Shown in pieces: positions 33,572 through 41,572 of a stretch of DNA of 64,000 nucleotides (position 1 is the first letter of the stretch; every line of letters starts with the position of its first letter). Under the pieces are notes generated by a model. It was not told the DNA's origin. It did not search any database and worked only from the letters and a program-made list of their open reading frames with translations. The translations under genes and the position numbers were made by a program. Source of the stretch: Nitzschia sp. DOCU1 (lineage: Eukaryota; Bacillariophyta; Bacillariophyceae; Bacillariales; Bacillariaceae); the NCBI GenBank assembly GCA_951394045.1, contig OX595990.1, positions 62,001-126,000 of the forward strand. The letters run 5' to 3'.

Positions 33572-33834
33572 CGATCGGGACGGCGCAATAGTAGCTCGGG
33601 GGCTCATCGAGACGCCGCAGGATCCGATCAAAATGCATTCCGATCGAGACGGCGCAATAGTAGCTTGGGGCTTCATCCGGAAAGAATTCTCAATCTGATA
33701 GACGATCGGGACGGCGCAATAGTAGCTCGGGGGCTCATCGAGACGCCGCAGGATCCGATCAAAATGCATTCCGATCGAGACGGCGCAATAGTAGCTTGGG
33801 GCTTCATCCGGAAAGAATTCTCAATCTGATAGAC
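33572..33834 (-). repeat. Nested 69-bp and 131-bp tandem repeats next to the bromodomain
   Basis: A 131-bp unit occurs twice (33572-33702 and 33703-33833), by eye without differences. A 69-bp sub-unit (period 33541 to 33610) encodes 23 residues in frame, repeating the PPSYYCAVPIGMHFDRILRR part of the bromodomain. Because 131 is not a multiple of three, the larger duplication breaks the frame. Confidence 0.9.
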
Positions 33835-34246
33835 ACTCCTTGTCGGAGCCGCTGTCCCACAAGCGAAGAGACTTTTCATAGAAGTAAGACCTTTTGTCGG
33901 GCTTGAGCGTCCTACCCGATGTGTAAGAGTCTTTTCGATGGAACGATTCTCCTCGATTGCCTACCCCATTGTAACGGTGCAATGTACTGCGAATGAGATA
34001 CAACAAGGTACAGCTACCTTCCACCTCTTTTGACGACACTTGTTCGGTTTCGTCCCGTATTCGTTCTGTGGAATACCATGTTAAAAAGTCGACAACTAGC
34101 GATGCATCCTCTGCTGGCAAGGAGAATGACGACGACTTGACGGCGGCATGGTTCCCAGCAGGAGTCGAGCTGGCAGCAGTGGAATGCCATGGAATGGTCA
34201 ACGCCTCTTCCATAGCTGCGGTCTCGCCAGTAGAAAGCCGCTCCAA
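33821..34246 (-). pseudogene. Unrecognised open frame upstream of the bromodomain
   Basis: A 141-residue frame, Ser/Ala/Thr-rich then charged (DASLVVDFLTWYSTERIRDE). It could be the N-terminal part of the bromodomain gene or an independent fragment; the 131-bp repeats separate the two. An overlapping plus-strand frame (33993-34676) has no better claim. Confidence 0.25.
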
Positions 34247-34524
34247 AAGACCTGAACGTAGGGGAGCTTGTCATCCAGTCGAAAGGGGCCAAAAGATTCT
34301 CCAATCGAGGCGAATTCTCCAACCTTGCCCTTGCTTGAGTCCGAACCACAAGCTATCGATTCCACCGCAGACAAGTCATGGTATTTGGATTAGGCTCAAG
34401 AAAAGGGTACAAGGAACGGAGTCTTTGGCCGGGAATGTCACAACTGAAAACTTTGGCGGCAGCGAGATGTCGTCTTCTTGTTTGACTCCTGTGGTCGCGT
34501 CCCATATGGGCGGCATTGCCGGAG

Positions 34525-35070
34525 TCAAAGGCCGCAGCATGATGCAAAGCTGCATGACAGGCTTTGCATTTTGTCTGCTCTTGCCAGTTTTAGGCTGGTT
34601 ACAAGGAATAACCCAAGTTCCATCCTTATGGACCCTTTTGTGTTCCAGGTTGGGGTCGTACGGCAATTCAGCGTGAGTTCTTTCGACGCGACAACGAATA
34701 GGATAACGACCAAGATCATTATCGATGCCTTGAATCCATTCTTCGGTCCACCAAGAAGACGTTTCTGGGGCGGTGCTCGAAGCGCATTGGTTCCCGCTGG
34801 TGCATTGTCTGCTGGGTTCGTACTGGAAGATTCGTTGTCTGCAGACGGCGATTCGTCCACTGGGAATGAGGCATGAACCTTGTCCTCATCTCTATTGTCT
34901 AGAGTATCGTCCATTGCCTCTTCTTGAGTTGGCGCGACTCCATCCTTTTGGCGACGTTCGCCAGTCGATGTACGATCTTCTGCCGCTTCTTTGCCAAGAG
35001 ATATATTCTTGTTTGTTTGTGGACCTCCACTTTGCCTGCTCTTCCTACCGGTTGCTTGCGTTTCCCCCAA
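34525..35070 (-). pseudogene. Membrane-protein remnant with acidic N-terminus
   Basis: The frame reads from an ATG at 35070: a Lys/Arg/Glu-rich N-terminus, an acidic Ser/Asp region (EEAMDDTLDNRDEDK), a basic patch and then one hydrophobic helix (IMILVVILFVVASKEL at about 34710-34660). The part after the helix looks degenerate. Cytosolic acidic tail plus one helix resembles the N-terminus of diatom receptor-type guanylate cyclases, and a cyclase remnant lies next door, but it is downstream of it in gene order, so the link is only a suggestion. Confidence 0.35.
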
Positions 35071-35188
35071 AGTGGGAGCAACGCTTATATCGGATCGTCG
35101 TTGACTTGAACTTCGACCGAACGAGTTCGGCTACATCGTTAATCGCTGCCGGAAGCAAGGCCACTTCACTCGAATGCTTGACCCTGAA

Positions 35189-35521
35189 TCATCGCGAGGG
35201 ACCGCGGCTTCGCCTACCGGCAGAAATGACTCGTGCCAAATGGTGCAATAAGACATCAACGGGATAGGGAAAACCCGTTACAGCCATGTCACAATCTCCA
35301 ATCGTCTCGACTTTGAAAACCTGCATGGCGGAAAGGATTGGGTTAAGTATATCTGCAAAACGATCGAATCGCAGTGAAACTACGAGGGAAACACGCACTT
35401 CCTTTCAAACACGAAAGTGAACTGAGACCATCGTTCGTCCCCACGAGGTACAACCCGCAATATCGACGAACAAGCCTGTGAGGAGAGTACAAAGAAGAGC
35501 ATTAACTGCAATGGCAAAGGC
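35189..35521 (-). pseudogene. Class III nucleotide cyclase remnant
   Basis: Two segments match the class III adenylate/guanylate cyclase domain. The first, at 35470-35410, reads LFVDIAGCTSW (family LFADIVGFTAWS, holding the first metal-binding Asp), preceded by CTCCTCACAG, which looks like an intron acceptor. The second, at about 35330-35255, reads VFKVETIGDCDMAVTGFP (family VFKVETIGDCY.AVTGLP, with the second metal Asp). The stretch between is shortened and shifted, and the rest of the domain is missing. The copia element is inserted just upstream, so the gene is cut off at its 5' side. Confidence 0.75.
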
Positions 35522-35526
35522 TCGTT
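35522..35526. repeat. Target-site duplication, left
   Basis: TCGTT directly before the left LTR; the same five bases follow the right LTR at 41075-41079. Five bases is the usual Ty1/copia duplication size. Confidence 0.95.
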
Positions 35527-35799
35527 TGTTGGAATGTGAAAATCTAGCCGTCGTTTTGCCCCGGCTTCTTACTATTCTTAAAATAGTCCAGTTCTTCACA
35601 ACAGGATCTACTAAGTTGTTTATCGTATCGTATGTAGTCTGAGAGACTTCGAATAAAGTGAGTTTGTTACTCTTCGTCTCGTCTCGTCGCCGCTCGATCT
35701 TAATCGTGGTCTTTGTCGTAGTTTTGTTTGTCGGCGACGTCATCGGTTTTGATTGTTCGGGTAGGTAATTTCATATGCATAAATATTTGTTTGCCAACA
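35527..35799 (-). repeat. 3' LTR of the copia element
   Basis: 273 bp, the 3' LTR relative to the minus-strand element. It contains the end of the polyprotein frame: the TAA is at 35702-35700, so about 33 C-terminal residues are encoded by LTR sequence. Confidence 0.95.
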
Positions 35800-38700
35800 C
35801 ACTCCTGCTGGCCGATGATGTGATGTTTGTTTGATAGATTCATTATCAAGTCTCGGAACTTGGTGAACTTCTTTCCGACCAATGGCTTCGTGTTGTAATC
35901 CGCGATCATCTCATCCGTCGGACAGTATACCACTTCGACATCTCCGCTTCCAATTAGGTCTGTCACGTAGAACAATTTGATATCGAAATGCCTAGTCCTT
36001 CTTCCGGAGCTTGCTTTGCCATTCTTTGCTAGTTTGATCGTACTCTGGTTGTCCTGATAGATGATATTGAGTTTCACCTTGAAACCTTGCGCTTCGACGA
36101 ACCTGCGTGTCCAAAGAATCTTCCCAATTTCTTCGTCAATCGTATTCAGTTCCGCTTCAGTGGAACTCCTCGCATTTGTTTTCTGTTTTGTTGATGATCC
36201 CGAAATGGCTCCCCAACCGAGAGTAAACATTGACCCGGTGTGACTTTTCATGTCTGGATGGACTGCAAAAGCCGCATCCAGATACCACTTCAGGCTTTGC
36301 GAATCATCGGCTTCCAAGGTGAGAATTTCGTCCTTGGTTTTCTTCAGGAAATTCATAATTTTCACCAACTTGTTCCAGTCGTTCTCGTTGGCTTCCTTCA
36401 CTCTCGCAGCCAAAAAGCTAATTCCTGTACTGATATCGGGTCGTCCTCGTTTGCACAAAAACATTGCTTTCATCACGTAAGTGTGAAATGTAGCTGCGCG
36501 TTCATCGTCCAACTTCTTTGCGCTTTTATCGATTTTCATAAGTCGCTCCGTCCATGGAGCATTCGTTTGTCCGCTGAGTTTCTCTGGAAACTCTTCGATC
36601 ATCGCTTCGATGTAGTACTTCATGTCAACTTTCAATTTCCCTGGCTCTGTATAGTCCAAGATCATTCCCAAGTAGTCGTGCCTTTTTCCTCTAGTGACGG
36701 TCACATGACCTGTTTCTTCGCTGCCGTACTTTTGTTCGCACCACTCGTAGAATTTGTCGTTTACTTTCGGATCGACATGGCTTGCTTTCACGTCGTCAAC
36801 GTGCCATACAAGTGTGTGCTGTTTTCCATTGATCTCTTTGTTGGCCACGCACGCATCGTAAGGATTAACTTTGTACCCAATCGCTTCGATGTCGGACCGA
36901 AATTTCTTGTAGTATAGTAGGGACGCCACGAGCATACCGTACAATGCTTTGAGCATCTGCACGTAAAGCACTTTTTCCTTTCGTTCGGCTATCACGTAGG
37001 GTTTGTAGATTTCAGGCGAAATCTCGCACAGAATATCAACCAATGCCCCCCGGATCTTCATGATGATCTTTTCTTCTCCTTTCGGAATCGGGGTCTGAAC
37101 AAATGCGTTTGGGATGTCAAGCGTCATAACGTCGCGATTCTGTTTTGTCTCGATCACTCCTGTGATCAACACTGCTTCTGTTGACGCAGTAGGACTTGCC
37201 GCATCTTCTCTTGGAATGTAAGTACGCTGCGTACTGCCGTTGGCGCACGTACGAGCTTTAATTCTTCCGTCGCGCTTTTGCACGAGAAATATCAGGCTTT
37301 CCATTGCCCGTTTCCTCTCCCGAGCCGTCATTTCATCGACTCGAATAGGTTTGAATACAACTCTGTCATGTAGCTGCTTCATTTCCTTCACAGCAGCCGC
37401 TCTTCCTGCTTCTCCAAACTTCTTCAACCCAGTCTTCAGGCTGTAAGTTTGCAGGAACGATAATTTGTTTGCGTCATCCATGGTACCGAATTTGTCGTTT
37501 AGTTGCCACATAATTTTGCCGATAATTGACGCGTTTTCCGTAGTATATTCCTCTACCACGGTACTGTTCACATTCAAATGTTGATATTTTGGGTTCGGTA
37601 CTCTGACTCGCTCACTCCTGCGAAGTGCATCCTTTGGAGCCTCCTCTTCGTCTGCTTGTAGCGATACGTCATCTTGTCCCGAGTCTTCATACTCTGGATC
37701 TGACTCGACAATAATTTCTTCTTCGTCGTTGGCATCGTGATTTTCATCTTGGTATTCTTCGTTGTTGCTAGCTTCATCATTGGCTTCATCTTCTTCATCC
37801 TCATTTAGAACGTCTTGATTGTTTGCCTCGCCAAGAATGTCTGCAATTTCATTTTCATCCATTTCGTCATAGTCTTCATCGTCCATGTCATTATCATCGT
37901 CGTCATCATTATGATCTTGATTGTCATCATCTTCATCATAGTCTTCATCATCGAACGCATCATCGTAATCCACTCCTGCGGACCAAGCAGTGTCAAATAG
38001 AACATGGTTGGCCCGATTGGTTATCTTTAAGCCTCGTGGCATTCCATCCAATTCAGCTAGAACGTGTACTTGAGCGATAATATTTGGCGTGATCGGAACC
38101 GGAGTGACTCTTGGACGAGTTATAACTCGGTTCGTCTGTAAGTGTAATAATTCATGGCCGCCCTGAGTGCCAGCTGTTGGACGCAAATAGATGCAATCCA
38201 CCATTCGCGGAGCGTTCGTGTTAAGTTGGGTGGGCTCGTTCGGTGCGAGCACATAGTCGCCTATTGCGTAGCGACAGTGACGATCGTAGTCGATATTTTC
38301 CTTGTGAACGATCATGCGAGGACTGTAATGTCGCGAAATACCATATCTCGCTGGGAAATAATTCATCTTTCTTGCTGCCTCCATTACCATGTACTTCACC
38401 AGGATTCGGGGCAGATGCGTGAATGGCATGTGGTGATACGCAGCACGCACACGCTCTTGCAACACGCGATTGTTTCGTTCCGCTCTGGGAACGTGTTCTT
38501 GGGGATTGGCATAGTTGACTTGAATAGGCGGCTGCTTCGTAGTAGCCCATTCAGTCATGACTGCACGAAATTCGTTGTCGCAGTGAATCTCACTGACAAT
38601 AAAACCACCAGTTTGGTATACACCATAAAGTTCATCCAGTACTCTGGTGTAGTTGGTCTTGGTAGCCTCCGGAATATATTGCGCTGTCCGGTAATAAAGA

Positions 38701-40739
38701 TCGTGTGAAATAGTCGTCAAAAACTTCAATGAATTGACCTCCATACCATCTAACGAGATGGTCAGGTCTTTCTGAATATCCACCAATTCGTCTGGTAGAT
38801 CAATTGTCGCATCCACCACTTGATTTGGTCGTTGCCGAGTATTCTTGCCTTTTCGAGTTCCGACGTCGGGACCATACACTTTCTCGGCCAATACCACGTC
38901 CTTCGTAGTAACTGGATTGTCCCTGATTAAATTCATCCGAATCATTGCTTTCAAATCCTCCATCGTTGGCGTACCAAGCGCGTGATGGAGTTGTCGTGCT
39001 TTCAATACCGCAGCTTTCTGACGATTGCTGAGAATCTTCAAATTTTCATCTCGTAGTTGTCCCAGCAAATAATTAGAGTCGACTTGGGTGAAAGTTCTGT
39101 TTGGGTCGGATGGATGCATGGCATATAGTCGACTGTTCAGTTGATGGAATCGCACTGTTTTATGCGGTAAGTGCACCAGGAATGCTTTTTCTTGGGCAGA
39201 ATCGTACGTGACGCGGTGGTGCTCAACCATGTGAGCCAGACTTATGATATTTGTAAGGGAGTCTTCATTGAACCATGCTTCTCCGATGAATGGCACATCG
39301 CAAATTTTGGTAGAAGTCATGGGTCCTCCATTCGTATGGACAGTCATAGATGTCGGAGCGTCTCGAATGTTCGTCACGTATTTCGGATTGCAAAATACCG
39401 TATCGGTAGAGTCACTGTCTAGCAGTATATACTCTTTCAATGCGTTGGTCTGGGCAAAATTAAAATGAAGCCCTGCCCAACCCACGCTTGGCTCGCTCTT
39501 TTTACTGCTGCTGTTTTCGCTGCCTGTAGCGGTGCTATTTGCACTGCTGCTTTTGCCCGCACTTTCGCTGGATGCTTGGGCAAATTGTTCATTAGCTTTA
39601 TTGATAGCCCATTGTTCCTTCGGGATTTTCTCCTTTTGTCGGCAGTCAGGCGATCGATGCCCGGGCTTGCCACAGCAGTAGCATTTGCCCTCCAGCTGTG
39701 CAAAGGACAAAGGAACTTCTTCGTCTTCATCCTTGGAATCTTTTTCTTTACTGCCATTACCTTGCTTGTGATCTTTATTCTTCTTGTTGTTCGACTTAGG
39801 ATGGTTGTCAAACTTGTGAATGCTCAGTACTTCGCACGCTTCAATCACCGTCTTGGGATATTGATTATTTCCCAAAGACTTTTGCGAGTTGAGATTTCGC
39901 AATAGGGATCCGTATTTAGACTGATCGGCATTCTCCAGGAAGATAAATGCAAACAGTTGTTCTTCGGCTTGCTTTGTCAGCTGAGCCACAGTTCCTGGAT
40001 TTAAGGGATCGTAGCCGTCCATTGTTGCCACGTATTTTCCCAATTTTATAGGAGCACCGAGCTGAGAGACTAGAATATCTCTTGCAGCCTTAAATCTTCT
40101 CGTATATTCGTTGAGGTTTTCACCCTCGCTCTGCTTGCAGTTGAACATTGCACGAAAAGCATCCGAGATGATGGACATTTCATAACGTGCCTCTTGAAAA
40201 TTCATAGCGTGCTCTCGAATCGACTTGAGCAGCTCTAGGGGGTTGTTGTAAATTCTTGACTCATAATCGGACCGTGCCGTGAGTTTGGCCTGCATAGCCT
40301 TGGCACAGCGATCCCAAATAAAAGCATAGGCCTTCACCTTGTTGTCTTCATAGACTCTCTTTCGCTTCATGTATTCATCCAATTCGGCCTTGTAGACCAT
40401 TTTGTTTTGTTCGTCCTCTCGAGCTTTTGTTGCTACATCTGGGTCCGCACTAACTGCAAGTGTCGGTTGCCATGCGGTCATATCTGGGTTTTGGCCCGTT
40501 CGTAGCGCTTCTGCGATATCAACTCCACGGTCATATTCCTTCTTGATGTGGTTAATAACTTGTTCGGTTGTCAAATTGTAGTCGGATGCTTGCTTTGCGG
40601 AGCCCACGTAGTAAAAATAATCTTCAATCGTTTTCTTCCTTTTCGCAGTAGTATTACTACTGGACTTCGAGCTCTTTTGAGAAAACTTGCCGAATCGACC
40701 TCCTCTGCCGCCTCGGCCGGCCCTTCCACGGCCACTCAT
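35700..40739 (-). CDS. Copia Gag-Pol polyprotein
   Basis: The likely start is the ATG at 40739 (MSGRGRAGRGG), giving 1,679 residues; the frame is open further back to an ATG inside the 5' LTR (41018; 1,772 residues). Gag ends in a CCHC knuckle (CYCCGKPGHRSPDC, about 39690). Protease: LLDSDSTDTVF near 39420, where DS.ST replaces the usual DSGAS. Integrase core: TISLDGMEV near 38750, HCDNEFRA near 38580 and the late Glu region. Reverse transcriptase: VMTLDIPNAFVQ near 37130, and HVDDVKAS near 36790 with the catalytic Asp pair. RNase H: WYLDAAFAVHPD near 36280, STEAE near 36150. A roughly 150-residue Asp/Glu/Asn tract separates integrase and reverse transcriptase (38000-37600). It looks functional. 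Confidence 0.95.
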   Translation of the reverse strand: MSGRGRAGRGGRGGRFGKFSQKSSKSSSNTTAKRKKTIEDYFYYVGSAKQASDYNLTTEQVINHIKKEYDRGVDIAEALRTGQNPDMTAWQPTLAVSADPDVATKAREDEQNKMVYKAELDEYMKRKRVYEDNKVKAYAFIWDRCAKAMQAKLTARSDYESRIYNNPLELLKSIREHAMNFQEARYEMSIISDAFRAMFNCKQSEGENLNEYTRRFKAARDILVSQLGAPIKLGKYVATMDGYDPLNPGTVAQLTKQAEEQLFAFIFLENADQSKYGSLLRNLNSQKSLGNNQYPKTVIEACEVLSIHKFDNHPKSNNKKNKDHKQGNGSKEKDSKDEDEEVPLSFAQLEGKCYCCGKPGHRSPDCRQKEKIPKEQWAINKANEQFAQASSESAGKSSSANSTATGSENSSSKKSEPSVGWAGLHFNFAQTNALKEYILLDSDSTDTVFCNPKYVTNIRDAPTSMTVHTNGGPMTSTKICDVPFIGEAWFNEDSLTNIISLAHMVEHHRVTYDSAQEKAFLVHLPHKTVRFHQLNSRLYAMHPSDPNRTFTQVDSNYLLGQLRDENLKILSNRQKAAVLKARQLHHALGTPTMEDLKAMIRMNLIRDNPVTTKDVVLAEKVYGPDVGTRKGKNTRQRPNQVVDATIDLPDELVDIQKDLTISLDGMEVNSLKFLTTISHDLYYRTAQYIPEATKTNYTRVLDELYGVYQTGGFIVSEIHCDNEFRAVMTEWATTKQPPIQVNYANPQEHVPRAERNNRVLQERVRAAYHHMPFTHLPRILVKYMVMEAARKMNYFPARYGISRHYSPRMIVHKENIDYDRHCRYAIGDYVLAPNEPTQLNTNAPRMVDCIYLRPTAGTQGGHELLHLQTNRVITRPRVTPVPITPNIIAQVHVLAELDGMPRGLKITNRANHVLFDTAWSAGVDYDDAFDDEDYDEDDDNQDHNDDDDDNDMDDEDYDEMDENEIADILGEANNQDVLNEDEEDEANDEASNNEEYQDENHDANDEEEIIVESDPEYEDSGQDDVSLQADEEEAPKDALRRSERVRVPNPKYQHLNVNSTVVEEYTTENASIIGKIMWQLNDKFGTMDDANKLSFLQTYSLKTGLKKFGEAGRAAAVKEMKQLHDRVVFKPIRVDEMTARERKRAMESLIFLVQKRDGRIKARTCANGSTQRTYIPREDAASPTASTEAVLITGVIETKQNRDVMTLDIPNAFVQTPIPKGEEKIIMKIRGALVDILCEISPEIYKPYVIAERKEKVLYVQMLKALYGMLVASLLYYKKFRSDIEAIGYKVNPYDACVANKEINGKQHTLVWHVDDVKASHVDPKVNDKFYEWCEQKYGSEETGHVTVTRGKRHDYLGMILDYTEPGKLKVDMKYYIEAMIEEFPEKLSGQTNAPWTERLMKIDKSAKKLDDERAATFHTYVMKAMFLCKRGRPDISTGISFLAARVKEANENDWNKLVKIMNFLKKTKDEILTLEADDSQSLKWYLDAAFAVHPDMKSHTGSMFTLGWGAISGSSTKQKTNARSSTEAELNTIDEEIGKILWTRRFVEAQGFKVKLNIIYQDNQSTIKLAKNGKASSGRRTRHFDIKLFYVTDLIGSGDVEVVYCPTDEMIADYNTKPLVGKKFTKFRDLIMNLSNKHHIIGQQECVGKQIFMHMKLPTRTIKTDDVADKQNYDKDHD

Positions 40740-40801
40740 GATTGTCTGCTTTCTTTCGCTTGGACAGGTATCGATCTTCCAGTCGGCCTTTATTCGAAGT
40801 C

Positions 40802-41074
40802 TGTTGGAATGTGAAAATCTAGCCGTCGTTTTGCCCCGGCTTCTTACTATTCTTAAAATAGTCCAGTTCTTCACAACAGGATCTACTAAGTTGTTTATCG
40901 TATCGTATGTAGTCTGAGAGACTTCGAATAAAGTGAGTTTGTTACTCTTCGTCTCGTCTCGTCGCCGCTCGATCTTAATCGTGGTCTTTGTCGTAGTTTT
41001 GTTTGTCGGCGACGTCATCGGTTTTGATTGTTCGGGTAGGTAATTTCATATGCATAAATATTTGTTTGCCAACA
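40802..41074 (-). repeat. 5' LTR of the copia element
   Basis: 273 bp, matching 35527-35799 base for base as far as I can compare. On the minus strand it begins TGTTGGCAAACAAATATTTA; the AT-rich TATTTATGCATA could serve as a TATA-like element, which would put transcription start close to the in-LTR ATG at 41018. Confidence 0.95.
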
Positions 41075-41079
41075 TCGTT
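41075..41079. repeat. Target-site duplication, right
   Basis: TCGTT, matching 35522-35526. Confidence 0.95.
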
Positions 41080-41572
41080 TGTCGAATCTGAAATTACGTA
41101 AGCATGTTGCCCCGTTGGATCCGCGCGCAAATAAGATCGGATACATGCACGTGATAAAATAAGACTGTCTGTCTGTATGCTAATGGACAGACTGGGTACC
41201 TATGAAGCTTTCTAACATTCCTTTCCATTCGACACCTTCGACAACGACCATGGCGGTCGGAAAGTGAATGCCTTCGTTTATCATATCATACTGTACACTA
41301 CCATTGCTAATATTGCCGTACTACTGAAAGTTAGCTGCTACCTAGCTATTCTACATTATGAGTTATGGTTTCGGCTTTGTTGGGACGAAGGATGGAGCGG
41401 GGCTCTAAGCATAGACGGAACATTCTTTCATATAAACTTTATTTTGTTAAGATCGTATTTGTGTCTAGATTTGATAGTACTTTGCCGTACAACTAAATTG
41501 TCGCTGCCCAAGTCGTAACAGCTGAAATAGTCGTTCCTTGACAAACCTTTGATGACATTCTAGCAGTAGTAG
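41080..41572. other. Intergenic; dispersed-repeat copy
   Basis: No gene. 41114-41233 shares GTTGGATCCGCGCG, TATGCTAAT, then ACCTATGAAGCTTTCTA and CATTCGAC, in the same order, with the tandem-array spacers at 1984-2088 and 5986-6090. It could be a degenerate non-autonomous transposon or a conserved promoter or terminator block. Confidence 0.55.

Larger units (their letters stand above)
29690..33640 (-). pseudogene. Bromodomain/BRWD-like/PHD/AT-hook chromatin-reader gene, right copy
   Basis: Order along the minus strand: a bromodomain (33640-33440; MHFDRILRRLDPKKNYDTCY, then DVQGIMDKCVLYNGPDS), a basic linker, a BRWD/PHIP-like segment (WVPQSGDSVFYSRSLH near 33145; PVLVIRLRFQYEW near 32860; PVDEDLILPEATFQN near 32720), a helical region, a PHD finger (31437-31300), three 190-bp repeat units, a Tudor-like segment with the same frameshift as the left copy near 30280, and AT-hooks near 29950 (RKRGRPRK) and 29795 (RRGRPK). 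BRWD/PHIP-type proteins bind acetylated histones. Frames at 33236-32634 and 33189-32809 overlap and neither is continuous. The copy is longer and slightly less damaged than the left one but is still broken. Confidence 0.75.
35527..41074 (-). mobile_element. Intact Ty1/copia LTR retrotransposon (CoDi-type)
   Basis: The 5,548-bp element has two 273-bp LTRs (35527-35799 and 40802-41074) bounded by TG...CA (TGTTGG...CCAACA), a 5-bp target duplication and one uninterrupted polyprotein frame in the order Gag, protease, integrase, reverse transcriptase, RNase H. That domain order defines Ty1/copia. The LTRs appear identical by eye, so insertion is very recent. No TGGTATC-type primer site follows the 5' LTR (the minus strand reads GACTTCGAATAAAGG), so the primer tRNA is unclear; the polypurine tract before the 3' LTR is weak (CAGCAGGAGTG). 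Confidence 0.97.

Noticed and set aside
33993..34676. 227-residue plus-strand frame
   Set aside because: It lies opposite minus-strand frames with clearer composition (acidic tail, membrane helix) and has no domain of its own; likely a shadow.
37805..38080. Plus-strand frames with Ile/Val- or His-rich repeats
   Set aside because: They are antisense shadows of the Asp/Glu-rich tract of the copia polyprotein.
40802..41018. LTR leader as the certain N-terminus of Gag
   Set aside because: The transcription start is unknown; the ATG at 40739 with a basic Gly/Arg-rich start is the safer choice.
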